Assembly: GCA_947561715.1 (NCBI GenBank)
Contig: OX387199.1
Coordinates: 16,001,001 to 16,065,000, forward strand
DNA: 64,000 bases
Direction: 5' to 3'
Source: Ascidia mentula
Lineage: Eukaryota; Chordata; Ascidiacea; Phlebobranchia; Ascidiidae
The first letter of the stretch is position 1, and every line of letters starts with the position of its first letter. Of the stretch, positions 60,678-64,000 are shown one piece after another. The position numbers were made by a program, and so were the translations under genes. The notes below the pieces were generated by a model, which saw only the letters and a list, made by a program, of their open reading frames with translations, did no database searches and was not told the DNA's origin.

Positions 60678-60900
60678 AATTTGCTACCTAATGTGATAAA
60701 TCGTAATGATGGAAAAGTACTTTCTCCCGTGTTCAGCAATTTCGCCCGCGACCATTCTTGACTTTTGTTCCCCATGTTTGGTCGTTTGACCCGTGATTGA
60801 TGTTGTCCATTTATTTATGTCCCGCTGTGTTTTAGCTGTTGCGTCATTTTGTACTTTTTCGTCGCTTGAATTCTTTGCCCGTGGGTTCGCTACTGTGTTT

Positions 60901-60953
60901 GTTTTATTCTCTGAAGAAGCCTAGTCGTTCGTACGGCGAAACGTTAGAAAACA
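60901..60953 (+). ncRNA. Hammerhead-ribozyme-like motif, class IV
   Basis: Counterpart of 55290-55341. Core CUGAAGA and GAAA intact; the cleavage triplet is GUU here rather than GUC, still an allowed NUH. Confidence 0.65.
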
Positions 60954-61061
60954 CAATCTTTTTTAAACAAAAGGTGTATATTTGTTGTTTTTTACCAGAA
61001 GAACGTCAGGTTTGTATTTCATTATGATACCTGGTGGCCAAAACCTATTTTCAGTTTTCAG

Positions 61062-61313
61062 TTTCCATCTGCTGCTGATGGAATTGCCCCCGAGCCACTC
61101 TTCAACGACGAAGATGTAATTAAATGATATTATTGTTGGTTTACATGCTTTTAAGCGGATTAAACAAGTGAGTCTTCTTTCCAGCTATATTATTATGGAG
61201 AGATATCAATAGGAAAAAATATGACGGTGCTGCTTCCTCAACTTATGTTTAAGAATGGGACGAAAATATTAAATAGTTTATCAAGTGGTTACTGCATACA
61301 AGATGTCGTTTCG
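61062..61313 (+). pseudogene. Degenerate second pepsin-like paralogue, unit 5
   Basis: Exon 2 end, exon 3 start and exon 4 remnants in the same arrangement as 9383-9628, ending at TTTCG|GTAAG. No further exons. Confidence 0.7.
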
Positions 61314-64000
61314 GTAAGAGTTTTCAACTACAGTTTGAATTAATTTTCATTGGTTGGAATATCACGTGCATGGTCTTGGCGTTCTTCTTCAGCTTCAATC
61401 AATTGTAATTTAACACGCTTAGAAGCGTTGAACTTGGAAGACGTCAAGATATCAACCATGCCAGATATTCTAACAAGGACACAGATCTGTATGATGATTA
61501 ATGCTTTCTCTGAAGATGTCGCTGGTGTAAATACTGCAAAGCTGAACACGGCGAGGTGACTGACAAACATTCAACATACGAACGAACATTAATTTCCGCG
61601 TCGCTTGTTCTTTGTGGTTGTTTTAGTTCAGTATGAAAGATTGATGGAATCAAGCTTGTCATGCTTTTAGTGATGGCCACGGTAAACATAGCAAAAATGG
61701 CTGTGATTATCCATTGAACTAGAATGCGCTTGCAAGTCTCACTACAAAAAAGGTCGTCTCCGCTGCAAACCACAGTCATAGGGCAGCGCAGCCATGCGGA
61801 GAGATTAACGAGAAGAATTTTGCAAACCGTCCCCTGAAATTGCTAAACGAACTGCTTGGTAACCGATAGTGCTACCGACTCGGGTAATCCTAATTCATAT
61901 ATGTGCAAAAACGCCATAACAATTGAGCGCTGCAGACTGCAGCAGTATAGGGTACCCAACGGATCGACGTGGAGCGAAAGGTACCACAAAGTGGAAATTA
62001 TGGAACTTTGCTTGAGGTAAAAGCAGACGTTTCATCAGATTCAGTCAAGCGCGATTTTACCCACGTTTTACAATCTCAAGAAACCATGAACTTGCGAGAC
62101 CCACAATAAGCAACCATGCAAGACAGTTTGACTGAGACAACTGCAATAAATAGCGTTCCAACTGTGGACAAGAGAAGATCGAATGACTATAGTCCAAAGC
62201 AACCATAACAAAAGTGTCATATTTTCTTGTACAAGTTTATTTGATAATTTTCACACCTGTAGAAAAAAGTAGAATCAGCGCCAAAATAATTTTCCATGAA
62301 TCGGTAAAAAATGGCAGAAACACATGGCTCTCCCGCGCCGCGATACTCTGTCATCGTGGTAATGAAGAAACGCGATTTCGCAGCAACATTTATTAATGTG
62401 CGAAGATTATTGCTACTTTTTTGAAAGTATGAGAAAAAACATCAACATTTTTATTTTCGACCGAGATCCTTACGGAAAAACTGCTTGGTAGCGCAAGCGT
62501 TGAGGTATTTGCTTTTCAGTGCTAATCAACCGCATTATTGGGCGAATTGGAAGGTCTATCTCTTGATTGATGTTGCCAATCGTAGCTTTTGACCAATCAA
62601 AAATATTTGCGTCACCTTACGGGGTAGAAACTACGTGGTCACTCCTCATAGGTGGCGCAATTCAACAGTACCTGCGCAAAATGATAAAACCGGGGCGCAG
62701 GGGCGGGTGATTGGCAGCATTGGTCAAGTGCCCAACCCGTATACCAAGAAGAAAACCTGATCAGGATTTGTGCCCAGGATATCCTAGGTTCAAATCCCGG
62801 TGTGGTCAAAAAAAAATCGGGTCGCAGAACTGATGGAGAATGCCTGTCGCAAGGCACCGATGGACTACGACATCTAACAATCGAAAAATTCCGTTAGCTA
62901 GCCCTGTAATGTTTCTCCAACAATTGTGAAATTGTTTGAAACCGGTTTTTATTCGAGTTCATACCATTAACATCATATCATTGAAATGTGAAACCCGAAT
63001 AAAGTAATGTGTACATTACATTAAAAGTAATTTTATTATTTTATCCACAATCTTGCAAGCTTATTACCTGCAAGACCTTCGCGGACCAATAGTGGTTTAC
63101 AGTTTGGTGACCACTAGTATCGAAACACAGCACGTATTTCATTATTTCGACAACAAAATTGCGATGAGCAAAATAGAACACCTTTCTCTCGGGTTCCGCA
63201 TGCTTGCTTCCTGCAGATAGGTCAGCTAAAAACTACCTAGTGGTTTTTGGCGCCGTGTGATGTTCGCGGTTGCTCGCGCTGACTCTGCACGGCTTCGGGT
63301 TCGAGCATTTTTTAGTTTGTCGACTGACTTTTGATTCAGCATGGCTGCGATGTGAGTTACCCATAATATTAGAGTTAACTGACATGTTATTGTTTCTTTT
63401 TTGATATATAGTTTGCCAAAAGTATAAAGTGCACAAACATTTAACCCCCGTTAATAAACTTGTTTAATAACACTGTATACGACACAGTAAAATGTGGGAT
63501 AAAATGTTTCATGTTTATTTCTCGTAAAACGCGCCAGAAAGTGTTGGATCCACGAAGTTGTGTAAACGTTGAAATTCGAGAACCAAAAAAAACAGGTTAA
63601 TGGCGACAATTGTATTTGCGCGTTTGAGCGTGACCTTCAAATGTGCACTGATGCAATAAAACCACAGGCAATGGGAAAATCTAGCCTTAAACCGCGTACG
63701 AATCTTAACTTGGCACAACACTATACCAATACTACATGCTGTTAACTGTCAGTTAACATGCTCCTGTCGTGGTGCCTTGTGCCATCTTGATTCAACCAAA
63801 GTAGTGTTTCTACAGTAAATTCAATTAATTCCATTTTCTTTTCTGTTTGTATCATTACCATTCATGATAGTTGCCTAAAGCGTATATACAAGCATTTCAC
63901 ACATGTACAAAATTGTGGTGGTGTGCTGAAACATCACTTTGTGTTAATTATATGCTGGAAAAAGATTTTTTAAGAGGTGTGTATGGTTAAGAGGTGTATG
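61314..64000. other. Unit 5 tail, no recognised gene
   Basis: Follows 9629-12160 with scattered differences to the last base of the window, so the next sequence to the right may include another copy of the glutathione synthetase fragment region. Holds the SINE at 62701-62816. A minus-strand frame at 61340-61570 was not recognised. Confidence 0.4.
62701..62816 (+). mobile_element. tRNA-derived SINE (filled site), unit 5
   Basis: Counterpart of 10848-10963, flanked by CCGGGGCGCAG and TCGGGTCGCAG; A and B boxes intact. Confidence 0.8.

Larger units (their letters stand above)
60202..61061 (+). mobile_element. Penelope-like element fragment A, unit 5, with nested insertion
   Basis: GIY-YIG part (VYIGKTKRNLSSRIKEH, HRINWKEAKVLQQET, AKRLVVENYY) followed by the 188-bp ribozyme-bearing insertion (60490-60677), then the same 3' sequence as unit 4 with a hammerhead at 60901-60953. 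The reading frame ends at the TGA inside the inserted CUGAUGA. Confidence 0.75.

Overview
The window is animal nuclear DNA: AT-rich, with small spliced exons, short GT-AG introns and many mobile-element remnants. Compact genes, tRNA-derived SINEs, Penelope-like elements and the mix of trefoil, CCP and Caspr-type modules fit an invertebrate deuterostome, most likely a tunicate (Ciona-like ascidian). That assignment is inference, not proof.

Layout. (1) 1-3141, minus strand: the 5' eight exons of a secreted gene with two trefoil and three CCP/sushi modules, cut by the window's left edge. A complete paralogue lies at 26296-30914 and ends in a Caspr/fibrinogen-type C-terminal domain. (2) Five copies of a nine-exon pepsin/cathepsin-D-like gene on the plus strand: 5190-7671, 32917-35058, 42293-44431, 50877-53343 and 56547-59026. 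Every copy has lost the second catalytic Asp and has DTM in place of the first DTG, so the family looks like a retained pseudoprotease. One copy (50877-53343) carries an in-frame stop. Each unit also holds a degenerate fragment of a second paralogue about 2 kb downstream. (3) 12204-14660, minus: remains of a METTL27-like methyltransferase followed by only the C-terminal exons of a glutathione synthetase. (4) 17554-22741, minus: a DBH/MOXD1-like copper monooxygenase with all copper ligands present but one intron without a visible acceptor. (5) 24390-25470: a broken Ty3/Gypsy-like pol fossil.

The pepsin-like units (roughly 4141-12160, 31915-39640, 40640-49140, 49330-55628 and 55629-64000) are tandem segmental duplicates that differ by insertions, deletions and mosaic exchange. 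The second and third are nearly identical over several kilobases. They carry two kinds of Penelope-like (GIY-YIG) retroelement remnants, tRNA-derived SINEs with filled and empty sites, and at least twelve hammerhead-ribozyme-like motifs in four sequence classes. Their helices covary between classes, including a two-base-pair stem III, which is the best evidence here for working or once-working ribozymes. Two of these motifs lie in a roughly 180-bp ORF-less insertion resembling a retrozyme or solo Penelope terminal repeat.
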